Shown here: positions 56,828 through 64,000 of the stretch, one piece after another
Numbering within the stretch: the first letter of the stretch is position 1
Layout: each line of letters starts with the position of its first letter
NCBI RefSeq assembly: GCF_021044775.1
Contig: NZ_JAJNOQ010000001.1
Location: 186,001 to 250,000 of the forward strand
Source of the DNA: Paraeggerthella hominis
GTDB lineage: Bacteria; Actinomycetota; Coriobacteriia; Coriobacteriales; Eggerthellaceae
DNA: 64,000 bases
Reading direction: 5' to 3'
Made by a program: the position numbers and the translations under genes
Notes under the pieces: model-generated
Database searches by the model: none
The model's input: only the letters and a program-made list of their open reading frames with translations
Told to the model about the DNA's origin: nothing

Positions 56828-58501
56828 TTAGTCCTCGATACCGTCGTTGTTGCGGATCAGCTTGCGCTTGATCTTGCCGCCGATGGTCTTGGGAAGCTCG
56901 TCGACGAACTCCACGATGCGCGGGTACTTGTACGGGGCGGTCACGTGCTTCACGTGGTTCTGCAGCTCCTTGACCAGCTCGTCAGACGGCTCGTAGCCCC
57001 GAGCGAGCACGATCGTGGCCTTGACCACCTTGCCGCGGATCGGATCGGGCGCAGCCGTCACGGCGCACTCGACCACTGCCGGATGCTCGATGAGCGCGCT
57101 TTCCACTTCGAAAGGCCCAATGCGGTAACCCGAGCACTTGATGACGTCGTCGTTGCGACCGACGAAGAAGCAGTACCCGTCCGAGTCGCGCCACGCCATG
57201 TCGTGCAGGTTGTAGTACGCGCCGCCCACGGCTTCGCGCGTACGCTCTTCGTCCTGGTAGTACCCTACGAACAGGCCCGGCGGATACGCTTCCTTCAGGC
57301 CCGTGACGCAGATCGCGCCCTCTTCGCCATCGGGAACCTCCACGCCGTCGTCATCGAGCAACTTGACGTTCAAAAGCGGGGACGGCTTGCCCATGGAGCC
57401 GGGACGCGGATCGATCCACGGGAACGTCGCCAGCAGCACCGGGCCCTCCGTCTGGCCGAAGCCCTCGCGGATCTTCTTGCCCGTCAGCCGCTCCCACGCA
57501 AGCGTCACCTCAGCGTTGAGCGGCTCCCCTGCCGTGGCGAACGTGCGCACGCTCGACAGGTCGTAGGCGCTCACGTCTTCCTGCAGCATGAAGCGGTACA
57601 TGGTGGGCGGCGCGCAGAACGTGGTCAGCTTATGATCCTGGATCTTCTGCAGCAGCTTTTCCGGCACGAACTTGTCCATGTCGTAGGCGAACACGGTGGC
57701 GCCGGCAATCCACTGCCCGTAGATCTTGCCCCAGCCGAACTTCGCCCAGCCGCTGTCGGTCACGCTCATGTGCAGCGCGTTCTCCTCGACCTGCTGCCAG
57801 TACTTCGCCGTGATGATATGGCCCAGAGGATGCGCGAAGTTGTGGCACACGGCCTTCGCCATGCCGGTGGTGCCCGACGTGAAGTAGATGAGCATGATGT
57901 CCTTGCTCGTGACGCCGGCTTCGCCCACGGGGCGCTCGAACTCGTCGGACTCGCCCTCGATCAGCTGGTTAAACGTGGTCCAACCGTCTCGTTGACCGGC
58001 CACGATGATGCGATTTGCGATGGACGGCGACTCGGGCAGCGCCTCCTCCATCTGCTCGCACACGTACTCGTCGTTCACGCATACGACGGCCTTCACCTGC
58101 GCGCTGGCCGCACGGTACACGATGTCCTTCTTCGTCAGCTGCAACGACGCCGGAATGATGGTGGCGCCCAGCTTGCACAGCGCCACGGCGCACACCCAGT
58201 ACTCCCAGCGGCGGCGCAGGATCATCATGACCACGTCGCCCTTGCCGATACCCAGTCGCGCGAAGCCGTGAGCGGCGCGGTTCGATAGACGCGCAAGCTC
58301 CTCGAACGTGAACGCATGCTCGGCATCGTGGTCGTCGCACCACACGAGCGCCTGCTTGCCCGGCTCCACGCGCGCCCATTCGTCCACTACGTCGAAACCG
58401 AAGTTGAACGCCTCGGGCACGTCGATCTGAAAGTTCTCGTAAAAGTCCTCGTACGAATCGAACTCGATGCGCGGACAGTATTTCTTCAAGATGTGATTCA
58501 C
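56828..58501 (-). CDS. AMP-forming acyl-CoA synthetase
   Basis: 557 residues of the adenylate-forming superfamily, closest in pattern to medium-chain/acetyl-type acyl-CoA synthetases. Motifs: YFTSGTTGMAKA, GFGQTEGPV, GYYQDEER, hinge GRNDDVIKCSGYRIGPFEVE and C-terminal Lys in PKTIGGKIKRK. Downstream of an HTH-cupin gene and the oxidoreductase genes on the same strand. A second, related synthetase lies at 62788. Substrate unknown; could activate or act on branched-chain or aryl acids from the oxidoreductase. Confidence 0.9.
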   Translation of the reverse strand: MNHILKKYCPRIEFDSYEDFYENFQIDVPEAFNFGFDVVDEWARVEPGKQALVWCDDHDAEHAFTFEELARLSNRAAHGFARLGIGKGDVVMMILRRRWEYWVCAVALCKLGATIIPASLQLTKKDIVYRAASAQVKAVVCVNDEYVCEQMEEALPESPSIANRIIVAGQRDGWTTFNQLIEGESDEFERPVGEAGVTSKDIMLIYFTSGTTGMAKAVCHNFAHPLGHIITAKYWQQVEENALHMSVTDSGWAKFGWGKIYGQWIAGATVFAYDMDKFVPEKLLQKIQDHKLTTFCAPPTMYRFMLQEDVSAYDLSSVRTFATAGEPLNAEVTLAWERLTGKKIREGFGQTEGPVLLATFPWIDPRPGSMGKPSPLLNVKLLDDDGVEVPDGEEGAICVTGLKEAYPPGLFVGYYQDEERTREAVGGAYYNLHDMAWRDSDGYCFFVGRNDDVIKCSGYRIGPFEVESALIEHPAVVECAVTAAPDPIRGKVVKATIVLARGYEPSDELVKELQNHVKHVTAPYKYPRIVEFVDELPKTIGGKIKRKLIRNNDGIED

Positions 58502-58551
58502 GGGCGCAGCTTTCCTTTCTCACGCCTTATCGGTCCAGCAAGGTCAGCGAG

Positions 58552-58650
58552 AAGCGCTGCGGTGGCTCAGATTGCCGTGAAAGCCCGAGGAAGCGTACCG
58601 TGGGTACGCGACGAGGGCTTGGAGCGGCAAGATGGGCCGCCGCAGCGCTT
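58552..58650. repeat. 99-nt long imperfect hairpin
   Basis: Outer stem 58552-58562 pairs perfectly with 58640-58650 (11 bp). It continues through GCC/GGC, TTGCCG/CGGCAA, AAGCCC/GGGCTT and GCGTAC/GTACGC blocks to a short GTGG-type apex. It fills most of the gap between the cupin regulator and the synthetase gene. It may be a dispersed palindromic repeat or a structured leader of the synthetase. Confidence 0.75.
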
Positions 58651-58664
58651 CGCAGCGTCGAGCG

Positions 58665-58691
58665 GATCCGCCGTTCGGAGAACGGCGGATC
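58665..58691 (-). terminator. Hairpin after the HTH-cupin gene
   Basis: A 12-bp perfect stem (58665-58676 with 58680-58691) with a GGA loop starts 4 bp past the stop. No T-tract follows. Confidence 0.55.
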
Positions 58692-58694
58692 GGA

Positions 58695-59246
58695 TCACTC
58701 CGCGATAATGGTGACGAACTTGGCGGGCACGTCGCTTCCGCAACGCTGACCGTGCGGATGCTCCGGGTTGAAGTAGATGCTGTCTCCGGCGTGCAGCTCG
58801 AATTCCTTGTCCTCCCACGTCACGACGACCGTGCCCTCGAGGACCAGATTGAACTCCTGGCCGGTGTGCGTAACCAGCTTCGCCGGCTCGTCCGACGGAT
58901 CGAGCACCACCAGCAAAGGCTGCATGATCTTGCCGGTGTAGCGCCAAGCCAGATCCTCGAAGTGGTAGCCGGGATAGCGGTCGACCTCGCGGCCCTCCCC
59001 CTTCTTCACCACCTGGTAGGTGTTCAGCTTCGCCGCGGTTCCCGTCAGGATCTCGGTAAATTCCACGCCGAAGGTGTGCGCCAGGTGGTAAATGGCGGAA
59101 ATAGGCACGTCAGCGCCTGTTTCCTCCCATTCGAGGTACTTCTCCAGCGGCACTTCAAGCTCGGCGGCCATGTCCTCGGGCGTGACGTCGCACGCCTCGC
59201 GCAGGCCCTTGATGCGCAGGCCGATCTCGGCCAGTTCAGCTACCAT
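58695..59246 (-). CDS. XRE-family HTH-cupin regulator
   Basis: 183 residues: N-terminal XRE-like HTH (about 8-67) and a C-terminal cupin_2 domain (about 105-183) with HTGQEFNLVLEG and DSIYFNPEHPHGQRC metal-binding features. Such regulators sense a small ligand. It lies between the oxidoreductase gamma gene and the acyl-CoA synthetase on the same strand and is the likely local regulator. Confidence 0.9.
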   Translation of the reverse strand: MVAELAEIGLRIKGLREACDVTPEDMAAELEVPLEKYLEWEETGADVPISAIYHLAHTFGVEFTEILTGTAAKLNTYQVVKKGEGREVDRYPGYHFEDLAWRYTGKIMQPLLVVLDPSDEPAKLVTHTGQEFNLVLEGTVVVTWEDKEFELHAGDSIYFNPEHPHGQRCGSDVPAKFVTIIAE

Positions 59247-59319
59247 GTGGCTCCCTCCACCTCACTCGCCCGCGCCGCGCGCGGGCGGGGCGCTCTTGCG
59301 ATGCGCCCCTCGGCACGAC

Positions 59320-59856
59320 CTACGACTTCATTCCCAGCTCAAGCGCGGCAAGGTTCGCCGGGAGCTTCGCGATCTTCTTCGCGGGCACGCACTTCTCGAC
59401 AGCCGCCTTAAGCGTCTCTTCGGAACAGAACCCGGTTTCGGCGAACAGCTTCCCTACCAGGATCACGTTCGCCAGGCCCTTGTAGCCGTTCTCTTCGGCC
59501 AGCTGCGTGGCCGGAACGGCGAACACGTTCACGCCGGGAAGCTCGGGGATGCGCTGCACCAGCGTGGAGTCCACCACCACGGTGCCGCCTTCCTGCACGC
59601 TGCCCTCGAACTTGTCGAGCGAAGGCTGGTTCATGACCACCAGCACGTCGGGCGTCAGCACGAGCGGGCTGCCGATGGGATCGTCGGCCAGGCACACGCT
59701 GCAGTTCGCGGTGCCGCCGCGCATCTCGGGGCCGTAGGAGGGCAGCCACGAAACCTCGCGGTCCTCGATCAGGCCGGCGATGGCGATGATCTTGCCGGCG
59801 AACAGGATGCCCTGGCCGCCGAAGCCCGCCAGAACGGCGTTCATGGTGCGGCTCAT
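59320..59856 (-). CDS. 2-oxoacid:ferredoxin oxidoreductase gamma subunit
   Basis: 178 residues of the pyruvate/ketoisovalerate oxidoreductase gamma family (GFGGQGILFAGKIIAIAG; SYGPEMRGGTANC; VVVMNQPSLDKF). Start at MSRTMN overlaps the beta-subunit stop as ATGA. Acts with the beta, alpha and ferredoxin subunits to oxidise a 2-oxoacid to acyl-CoA. Confidence 0.92.
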   Translation of the reverse strand: MSRTMNAVLAGFGGQGILFAGKIIAIAGLIEDREVSWLPSYGPEMRGGTANCSVCLADDPIGSPLVLTPDVLVVMNQPSLDKFEGSVQEGGTVVVDSTLVQRIPELPGVNVFAVPATQLAEENGYKGLANVILVGKLFAETGFCSEETLKAAVEKCVPAKKIAKLPANLAALELGMKS

Positions 59857-60692
59857 CGCGCACCCCCTTCCGTCACCGGATGCGCCACCGGGCAATCGGC
59901 ATTGCGCGCCGACGCAGCCTCGGCTGCATTGGCGAACCCGTCGGCCACCACGTCTTTGTACACGCCCAGCGGATAGTACGGCAGCATGTTCTCGCGCATC
60001 CACGCAAACGAATCCTGCGGCGTGAGGCCCCAGTTCGTCGGGCACGTGGACACCACTTCGATCAGCGAGTACCCCACGCCGTCGATCTGGTTCTGGAACG
60101 CCTTCTTAATGGCCTTCTTCGCCTTGCGCACGTTCTTGGGGCTGTCCACCGTCACGCGCTCCAGGTACGCCACGCCGTCGAGCGTGCTCAGCATCTCGCA
60201 CACGCGCACCGGGTAGCCCGCCGTGGACACGTCGCGGCCGTACGGCGAGGTCTGCGTCACCTGGTTCGGCAAGCTGGTGGGAGCCATTTGGCCGCCCGTC
60301 ATGCCGTAGATGGCGTTGTTGATGAAGATGACGGTGATGTGCTCGCCGCGCGTTGCCGCGTGGATGGTCTCGGCCATGCCGATGGAAGCCAGGTCGCCGT
60401 CGCCCTGATAGGAGAACACTACGCTGTCGGGAAGCACGCGCTTCACCGCGGTGGCCACCGCCGGCGCGCGCCCATGCGCGGCCTGGACCATGTCGCAGGA
60501 GAAAAAGTCGGGGTTGGTGACGGCGCAGCCGACCGGCGCGACGCCGATCGTGTCGCCCTCAACGCCCAGTTCGTCGATGGTTTCGGCCACCAAACGATGC
60601 ACGATGCCGTGCGGGCAGCCCGGACAGTAATTGGTGATGACGGGAAGGAGCGCATGCGGACGCTCGAACACGATCTTCTCTTCGGCGCTCAT
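59853..60692 (-). CDS. 2-oxoacid:ferredoxin oxidoreductase beta (TPP) subunit
   Basis: 279 residues. TPP-binding motif GDGDLASIGMAE ending in the NN of FINNAIYGMTGGQ, and NYCPGCPHG with cysteines likely for a [4Fe-4S] cluster. Start at MSAEEKIVF. Catalyses decarboxylation of the 2-oxoacid in the VOR/KOR-type complex. Confidence 0.93.
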   Translation of the reverse strand: MSAEEKIVFERPHALLPVITNYCPGCPHGIVHRLVAETIDELGVEGDTIGVAPVGCAVTNPDFFSCDMVQAAHGRAPAVATAVKRVLPDSVVFSYQGDGDLASIGMAETIHAATRGEHITVIFINNAIYGMTGGQMAPTSLPNQVTQTSPYGRDVSTAGYPVRVCEMLSTLDGVAYLERVTVDSPKNVRKAKKAIKKAFQNQIDGVGYSLIEVVSTCPTNWGLTPQDSFAWMRENMLPYYPLGVYKDVVADGFANAAEAASARNADCPVAHPVTEGGAR

Positions 60693-60693
60693 G

Positions 60694-61758
60694 CTACGCA
60701 CCTACCTTTCCCTGCAGTTCCTCGATCTTGGCAAGCACCTCCACCGGCGTGGGGATGATGCCGCCCGTACGGCCGAAGAACTCGACCGGAACGCGGCCCG
60801 CGGCCGCCAAGCGAATGTCGTCGACCATCTGGCCCATGTTCATCTCGACCGACAGGAACGTCTTGGCGGTGCCCATGACATGCTCCAGCGCGTCGGTCGG
60901 GAACGGCCACAGCGTGATCGGACGGATGAGACCGGCCTTGATGCCCTTCTCGCGAGCCGACACGACCGCGCTGCGCGCAATGCGGGCGGAGGCGCCGAAC
61001 GCGACCAGCACGATGTCGGCGTCGTCGACCATGAACGACTCGGCACGCTGCTCGTTGGCCTTGATCAGGTCGTAGCGCTCGAACCGCTCGCGGTTGAGGC
61101 GCTCGAGGTCTTCCGCCTTGAGGTACAGCGAGTCCATGATGTTGTGGGCGCGGGCGTTCTTGTGGCCCGTGGTGGCCCAGGGCTTCTCGGGCAACTGCTC
61201 TTTGCGCTCGGGAAGGACCACCGGCTCCATCATCTGGCCCAGCATGCCGTCGGCCAAGATCATGACGGGGATGCGGTACTCGTCGGCCTTGTCGAAAGCC
61301 AGGTAGGCGCAGTCGGCCATTTCCTGCACGGTCGAAGGCGCGTACACCATGATCTGGAAGTCGCCGTGGCCGGTTGCGCGCGTGGCCTGCCAGTAATCGG
61401 ACTGCGACGGCTGGATGCCGCCGAGGCCCGGGCCGCCGCGCTGCACGTTCACGATGACGCCCGGCAGATCGCAGCCGGCCATGTAGGAGATGCCCTCGCC
61501 CTTGAGCGAGATTCCCGGCGACGAGGAGGACGTCATGACGCGCGCGCCCGCGGACGCGGCACCGTACACCATGTTGATGGCCGCGACCTCGCTTTCCGCC
61601 TGCAGGTACGTGCCGTTTTCCTTCGGCAAGCGCTTGGACATGTACGCGGCAAGCTCGGTCTGCGGCGTGATGGGGTATCCGAAGAAGAAGCGGCACCCGG
61701 CGCGAATCGCGCTCTCGGCCATCGCCTCGTTGCCCTTCATGAGCACTTTCTCTGCCAT
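60694..61758 (-). CDS. vorB: 2-oxoacid:ferredoxin oxidoreductase alpha subunit, VorB type
   Basis: 354 residues of the pyruvate:ferredoxin oxidoreductase domain I/II family. FFFGYPITPQTELAAYMSKR, QAESEVAAINMVYGAASAGARVMTSSSSPGIS (split over about residues 54-85) and GPGLGGIQPSQSDYWQAT match the 3-methyl-2-oxobutanoate (ketoisovalerate) enzyme best. 2-oxoglutarate is an alternative substrate. The longer upstream frame overlaps the ferredoxin gene and is not used. Confidence 0.92.
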   Translation of the reverse strand: MAEKVLMKGNEAMAESAIRAGCRFFFGYPITPQTELAAYMSKRLPKENGTYLQAESEVAAINMVYGAASAGARVMTSSSSPGISLKGEGISYMAGCDLPGVIVNVQRGGPGLGGIQPSQSDYWQATRATGHGDFQIMVYAPSTVQEMADCAYLAFDKADEYRIPVMILADGMLGQMMEPVVLPERKEQLPEKPWATTGHKNARAHNIMDSLYLKAEDLERLNRERFERYDLIKANEQRAESFMVDDADIVLVAFGASARIARSAVVSAREKGIKAGLIRPITLWPFPTDALEHVMGTAKTFLSVEMNMGQMVDDIRLAAAGRVPVEFFGRTGGIIPTPVEVLAKIEELQGKVGA

Positions 61759-61760
61759 AG

Positions 61761-61967
61761 CTACCTCACCACCGTAATCGCGACGTCGGGACACATGAGC
61801 GCGCAGGACATGCAGCCCGTGCAACGCTCGGCATCGATCAGGCGCGCCGGATGGTAGCCCTTCGCGGTGATGCGCTCGTGATCGAGTTCGATGATGTGCG
61901 TCGGGCACGCGTCGACGCACAGGCCGCACCCTTTGCAAAAATGATCGTCTACCAGTATTCTCGGCAT
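61761..61967 (-). CDS. Ferredoxin-type delta subunit, two [4Fe-4S] clusters
   Basis: 68 residues with CKGCGLCVDACP and CTGCMSCALMCP, a two-cluster ferredoxin. First gene of the oxidoreductase operon; relays electrons from the TPP subunit to external ferredoxin. The stop is 2 bp from the alpha start. Confidence 0.93.
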   Translation of the reverse strand: MPRILVDDHFCKGCGLCVDACPTHIIELDHERITAKGYHPARLIDAERCTGCMSCALMCPDVAITVVR

Positions 61968-61991
61968 GATGGAACCTTCCTCGTCTTGTAG

Positions 61992-62021
61992 GCTCCTGCG
62001 CCGCGCCGCGGGCACAGGAGC
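61992..62021 (-). terminator. Hairpin between the P-loop gene and the oxidoreductase operon
   Basis: GCTCCTG (61992-61998) pairs with CAGGAGC (62015-62021) with a 16-nt GC-rich loop. Weak stem; could be a terminator or a leader structure of the ferredoxin gene. Confidence 0.35.
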
Positions 62022-62068
62022 TCAACGCGCATCAGACGGACAAACCCGTTGAAACGCGTACTCTCGCA

Positions 62069-62788
62069 TTATTCCCAAGGAGTACGTACATATACTTGCA
62101 CAGGATAGAGCGTTTGCCGACCGTCATTCAGTCCAAAGAGGGCAGTTTTCCGGTCTGCGAGGCTTATCGGGACCGTCGTGCACGCCAAAGGCAGGCCCGC
62201 CTGCTCCGCGACCGCTTGCGCGAAGGGCACTCCCTGCCTCACCGTAGCTTCGTCGGTATCCTGCTTGAGGTGCGTGTTGTTCACGATCGCAGTGGCGTGC
62301 AGGTGGCATTTCTCCTCCACTTCGCGCAGCACGTCGACCGCCTCGGCCGGGTCCTGCGTAAGGTTGCGGCTGCGATTCACCACGTACAGCATCTCGTAGG
62401 GAGCCGCCGCAACCGAACCGGCGAACCGGCCGAGCGCCGTCGCGCCCACGTCGTCGCCCCCGGCGTCGATGATGAGCAGGCGCTCGCGCCCGTCGTCCTT
62501 GCGAGCCGACTCGACGGCCGGGCCGACGGCCCCGGACAAGCTAGGGCTGTCGAGCGTGGTTCCCGCCATCACCGGAGCGATCACGGAAATCCCCCGTTCT
62601 TCCAGCAGCGCGCGGTAGTCGCTCGAGCGGAAGTAGGGATTCACCACGTCCAAATCGACCAGGGTCACGTCCACGCCGCGTTCGCGCGCGTCAAAGGCCA
62701 GGTTGAGCGAAAAGTTCGTCTTCCCCACGCCGTAGTGGCCGCACACGACCACCACCGACGCGTCGGGGGCATAGCGCTGCGCGCTCAT
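62069..62788 (-). CDS. MinD/CooC-like P-loop ATPase
   Basis: 239 residues of the SIMIBI P-loop class: deviant Walker A GHYGVGKTN near residue 17, DLDVVNPYFR as the second motif, and DAGGDDVGA as Walker B. The open frame extends upstream over the synthetase; the ATG at 62788 overlaps its stop by one base (TGATG). Function unknown; related ATPases insert cofactors or partition protein complexes. Its coupling to an acyl-CoA synthetase is notable. Confidence 0.85.
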   Translation of the reverse strand: MSAQRYAPDASVVVVCGHYGVGKTNFSLNLAFDARERGVDVTLVDLDVVNPYFRSSDYRALLEERGISVIAPVMAGTTLDSPSLSGAVGPAVESARKDDGRERLLIIDAGGDDVGATALGRFAGSVAAAPYEMLYVVNRSRNLTQDPAEAVDVLREVEEKCHLHATAIVNNTHLKQDTDEATVRQGVPFAQAVAEQAGLPLACTTVPISLADRKTALFGLNDGRQTLYPVQVYVRTPWE

Positions 62789-64000
62789 CACACGAGCCCT
62801 TCCACGGGCTTCGCGCTCTCGTCCACCTCGCGGATGGCCGCGCGGCGGATCTTGCCGTTCACGGTTTTCGGCAGCGCCTCGACGTACTCCACGATGCGCG
62901 GGTACTTGTACGGAGCCGTGCGGTGCTTGACCCAGGTTTGCAGCTCGCGCGTGAGCGCGTCGGAGCCCGCGAACCCTTCCGCCAGCACCACGGTGGCCTT
63001 GACGGCCTTGCCGCGCACCGGGTCGGGCACGCCCGTGACCGCGCACTCGCGCACGGACTCGTGCTCGAGCAGCACGCTTTCGATCTCGAAGGGGCCGATG
63101 CGGTAACCGCTCGACTTGATGACGTCGTCGTTGCGGCCGACGTACCAGAAGTAGCCGTCCTCGTCGCGCCAGGCCGTGTCTCCTGTGTGGTACCAGCCGT
63201 CGTGCATGGCCGCCGCCGTCTTCTCGGGGTCGCGGTAGTACTCCAGCATGATGCCGGGAGCCTTCTCGCGCACGTCGATGCACACTTCGCCCGTTTCGCC
63301 CGTTTCGCATCGCGAGCCGTCCTCGCGCAGGATCTGCGTGTTGTACAGCGGGATGGGCTTGCCCATGGAGCCGGGACGCGGAGAGGACCCCGTCAGGTTC
63401 GCGATGGTCAGCGGCGTTTCGGTCTGCCCGAACCCTTCGAAGATGGTGAGCCCCGTGTGCTCCTTCCAGAAATCGAACAGGTCGGGGTTGAGCGCCTCGC
63501 CCGCCGTGGTGGAGTACGCAAGCGTGGACAGGTCGAACGAATCGATGTCCTCGGCCATCATCATGCGGTACATGGTGGGCGGGCAGCACAGCGTGGTGAT
63601 GCCGTAGCGCCCGATGAGCGAAAGGATCTCGGACGGATGGAACCGGTCGAAGTCGTACGTGAACACGCACGCCTCCATGAGCCACTGTCCGTAGTACTTG
63701 CCCCACACGGCTTTGCCCCAACCCGTGTCCGCGATGGTGAAATGCACGCCTTCGGGATCCACGTTGTGCCAATGCTTGGCCGTGACCAGGTGCGCGATAG
63801 CGTATTCGGAATCGTGCAGCACCATTTTCGGATTGCCCGACGTCCCGGACGAGAAGTACATGAGCATGGGATCGGCGGCGGCCGTCTCGCGGCGCGCGAA
63901 CTCGTCGGAGGCGGCGCGCACCCCCGTGTTGAAATCGAGCCAGCCCTCGCGCACGGCGGGAGCCGCGCACACGCCCTCCGGCCCGGACAGGGCGGGACCG
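62788..64000 (-). CDS. AMP-forming acyl-CoA synthetase, N-terminus cut by the window
   Basis: About 400 visible codons; the frame is open to the window edge, so about 150 N-terminal residues are missing. Motifs: YFSSGTSGNPK, GFGQTETPL, hinge GRNDDVIKSSGYRIGPFEIE and C-terminal PKTVNGKIRR. Clearly paralogous to the synthetase at 56828. Translationally coupled to the P-loop ATPase. Confidence 0.9.
   Translation of the reverse strand, partial: GPALSGPEGVCAAPAVREGWLDFNTGVRAASDEFARRETAAADPMLMYFSSGTSGNPKMVLHDSEYAIAHLVTAKHWHNVDPEGVHFTIADTGWGKAVWGKYYGQWLMEACVFTYDFDRFHPSEILSLIGRYGITTLCCPPTMYRMMMAEDIDSFDLSTLAYSTTAGEALNPDLFDFWKEHTGLTIFEGFGQTETPLTIANLTGSSPRPGSMGKPIPLYNTQILREDGSRCETGETGEVCIDVREKAPGIMLEYYRDPEKTAAAMHDGWYHTGDTAWRDEDGYFWYVGRNDDVIKSSGYRIGPFEIESVLLEHESVRECAVTGVPDPVRGKAVKATVVLAEGFAGSDALTRELQTWVKHRTAPYKYPRIVEYVEALPKTVNGKIRRAAIREVDESAKPVEGLV

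Overview
The window reads as chromosomal sequence of a high-GC, strictly anaerobic actinobacterium. The most likely home is the Coriobacteriia, family Eggerthellaceae (Eggerthella/Gordonibacter type). This placement is inference. It rests on the actinobacterial-type integration host factor beside gmk and rpoZ, the HrcA/CIRCE heat-shock control, a ferredoxin-dependent 2-oxoacid oxidoreductase, a complete selenocysteine system and the high-GC codon usage. No phage, transposase gene, rRNA or CRISPR array was seen. One tRNA gene is present, selC (tRNA-Sec).

Region 1 (1-13,540, minus strand) is housekeeping: lepA, a small membrane protein, dusB, hemW, then hrcA-dnaJ behind a CIRCE operator, rsmE, mtaB, a membrane-anchored C39-like peptidase, phoH, ybeY, dgkA, era and a partial zinc-ribbon gene. 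Region 2 (14,205-21,709) has rpsT on the plus strand with an unusually long C-terminal tail, then on the minus strand holA, comEC, comEA, thiI, rpoZ, gmk and mihF.

Region 3 (21,918-33,610, minus) is the pyrimidine regulon. It has two transcription units, pyrR-pyrB-pyrC and carA-carB-(pyrK-pyrD-pyrF). Each starts with a promoter, a PyrR-binding hairpin and an intrinsic terminator, which is the standard PyrR attenuation layout. Two copies of a 209-bp element with about 52-bp inverted arms lie in the gaps on either side of carAB. A KimA-type potassium importer (plus) diverges from pyrR and overlaps tail-to-tail with a GT4 glycosyltransferase.

Region 4 (37,144-45,368) is a selenium locus. selD carries an in-frame UGA at its catalytic position followed by a bacterial SECIS-like hairpin, so selenophosphate synthetase is itself a selenoprotein. 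Facing it are a putative Se/S carrier (DUF3343), a cysteine desulfurase/selenocysteine lyase-like enzyme, YedF and an FNT channel. selA, selB and selC follow on the plus strand. Together they cover selenium handling, selenophosphate synthesis, Sec-tRNA synthesis and UGA decoding.

Region 5 (45,442-48,071, minus) holds a membrane Ser/Thr kinase, an HTH protein and a membrane protein with an extracellular Ig-like domain. Region 6 (48,319-56,707, plus) is a tightly coupled six-to-seven-gene operon: a YfhO-like membrane glycosyltransferase, an ATP-grasp ligase, a polyprenyl-phosphate GT2, a PLP decarboxylase-fold enzyme, a WecE-like sugar aminotransferase and two SMR-type subunits. It looks like an envelope glycosylation system that installs an amino-sugar through a lipid carrier. 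I consider it the best candidate for an undescribed system here.

Region 7 (56,828-64,000, minus) is 2-oxoacid metabolism: a four-subunit VOR-type ferredoxin oxidoreductase, an HTH-cupin regulator, two acyl-CoA synthetases (one cut by the window end) and a P-loop ATPase. A 25-26-bp perfect palindrome with an 8-nt loop occurs twice in unrelated gaps (3,321-3,380 and 56,712-56,769).
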